A DNA stretch of 6,059 bases from Bacillota bacterium (GTDB lineage: Bacteria; Bacillota; Bacilli; Alicyclobacillales; SLC66): contig JAKADD010000157.1 in assembly GCA_021820825.1 (NCBI GenBank), positions 1 to 6,059 of the forward strand. The letters run 5' to 3'. The notes under the pieces were generated by a model. That model saw only the letters and a list, made by a program, of their open reading frames with translations. It searched no databases and was not told the DNA's origin. Below are positions 5,655 to 6,059 of this stretch, piece after piece; positions within the stretch are counted from its first letter, which is position 1, and every line of letters begins with the position of its first letter. The translations under genes were made by a program, and so were the position numbers.

Positions 5655-6059
5655 ATGAACGTTGTCCTGTATTCGAGCACGGGTTGCGAGTACTGTAAAA
5701 AAATCAAGGCCGATCTGACCGACTGGGGATTGCCGTACGAAGAACGCAACGTCACGGAAAATGAAGCTTTTTTCAACGACCTGCATGACAAGGGGATCTA
5801 TTCGGTTCCGGTGACCTTTGTGGACGAGCATCCGATCATTGGCTACCGGCCGAACGCCATGAAAAAGAAACTTCAGGAACTTGGCTGGACGCCTGGGAAA
5901 CAGGACGGCGACGGCGAGCAGGCAGCCAGCCCAGTGTCACAGGAAGCGCTCGCGGAGGAAGACGACGCGGAGAGCGTATTTGCGCCGCTCACCGAAGACA
6001 TTCTGGCGCAGACGTATGATCTTGTCATCATCGGCGGCGGTCCAGCCGGTTCTGCGGCT
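5655..6059 (+). CDS. Glutaredoxin-like domain fused to a thioredoxin reductase-like FAD/NAD(P) oxidoreductase, 3'-partial
   Basis: The first 135 codons are visible and the gene runs off the right edge. Residues 1-78 form a glutaredoxin/NrdH-like thioredoxin fold: beta strand MNVVLYSSTG, redox motif Cys11-Glu-Tyr-Cys14, cis-proline Pro52 in SVPVTF, and the GYRP segment (63-66) typical of the glutathione- or partner-binding edge. Residues about 80-118 are an acidic, Gln/Ala/Glu/Asp-rich linker without predicted fold. From 121, YDLVIIGGGPAG is a Rossmann FAD-binding motif, as at the N terminus of low-molecular-weight thioredoxin reductases. The likely product is a self-contained disulfide reductase in which NAD(P)H electrons pass through FAD and a CxxC in the missing part to the attached CEYC. 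Domain order recalls AhpF, but with a single glutaredoxin-type domain. Co-transcription with lipA is likely from the 22-base gap. The missing part decides whether it is a true TrxR; another FAD-dependent pyridine nucleotide enzyme remains possible. Confidence 0.87.
   Translation, partial: MNVVLYSSTGCEYCKKIKADLTDWGLPYEERNVTENEAFFNDLHDKGIYSVPVTFVDEHPIIGYRPNAMKKKLQELGWTPGKQDGDGEQAASPVSQEALAEEDDAESVFAPLTEDILAQTYDLVIIGGGPAGSAA

Overview
The window reads as chromosomal DNA from an aerobic, moderately GC-rich Bacillota (Gram-positive) bacterium. The evidence is strong purine-rich ribosome binding sites, all genes on one strand with short gaps, and the gene order lpdV-bkdAA-bkdAB-bkdB with proteins that closely resemble the Bacillus branched-chain 2-oxo acid dehydrogenase set as I remember it. 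The GC-rich third codon positions would suit an Alicyclobacillaceae-type lineage, but that placement is inference; no phylogenetic marker here settles it.

Region 1 (1-4599) is a 2-oxo acid dehydrogenase operon. It holds the C-terminal four fifths of a dihydrolipoyl dehydrogenase (E3, cut by the left edge), then E1-alpha, E1-beta and the E2 lipoyl acyltransferase. Together they form a complete multienzyme complex that oxidatively decarboxylates branched-chain 2-oxo acids to acyl-CoA and NADH. The products feed catabolism and supply starter units for iso/anteiso (or other branched or cyclic) fatty acids. All four genes lie in the same reading frame, separated only by single stop codons. The stop codons of the first two genes are part of the next gene's Shine-Dalgarno sequence.

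Region 2 (4600-4720) is a 121-base intergenic gap. It contains a plausible extended -10 promoter and, just upstream of it, two similar dyad-symmetric elements 16 bases apart that could be an operator. I see no convincing terminator.

Region 3 (4721-6059) holds lipA (lipoyl synthase, complete). After 22 bases comes a gene with an N-terminal glutaredoxin-like domain joined by an acidic linker to the start of an FAD-dependent, thioredoxin reductase-like domain, cut by the right edge. LipA makes the lipoyl cofactor that the E2 next door carries on its lysine, so the neighbourhood is a functional pairing of a lipoyl-dependent enzyme with cofactor assembly. The fused thiol-redox protein may serve dithiol or iron-sulfur maintenance in the same context, which is inference.

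I found no mobile element, CRISPR array, RNA gene or phage feature. Nothing here is clearly a wholly new system. The most unusual items are the glutaredoxin-flavoprotein fusion beside lipA, the paired dyads before lipA, and the one-frame layout of the dehydrogenase operon.
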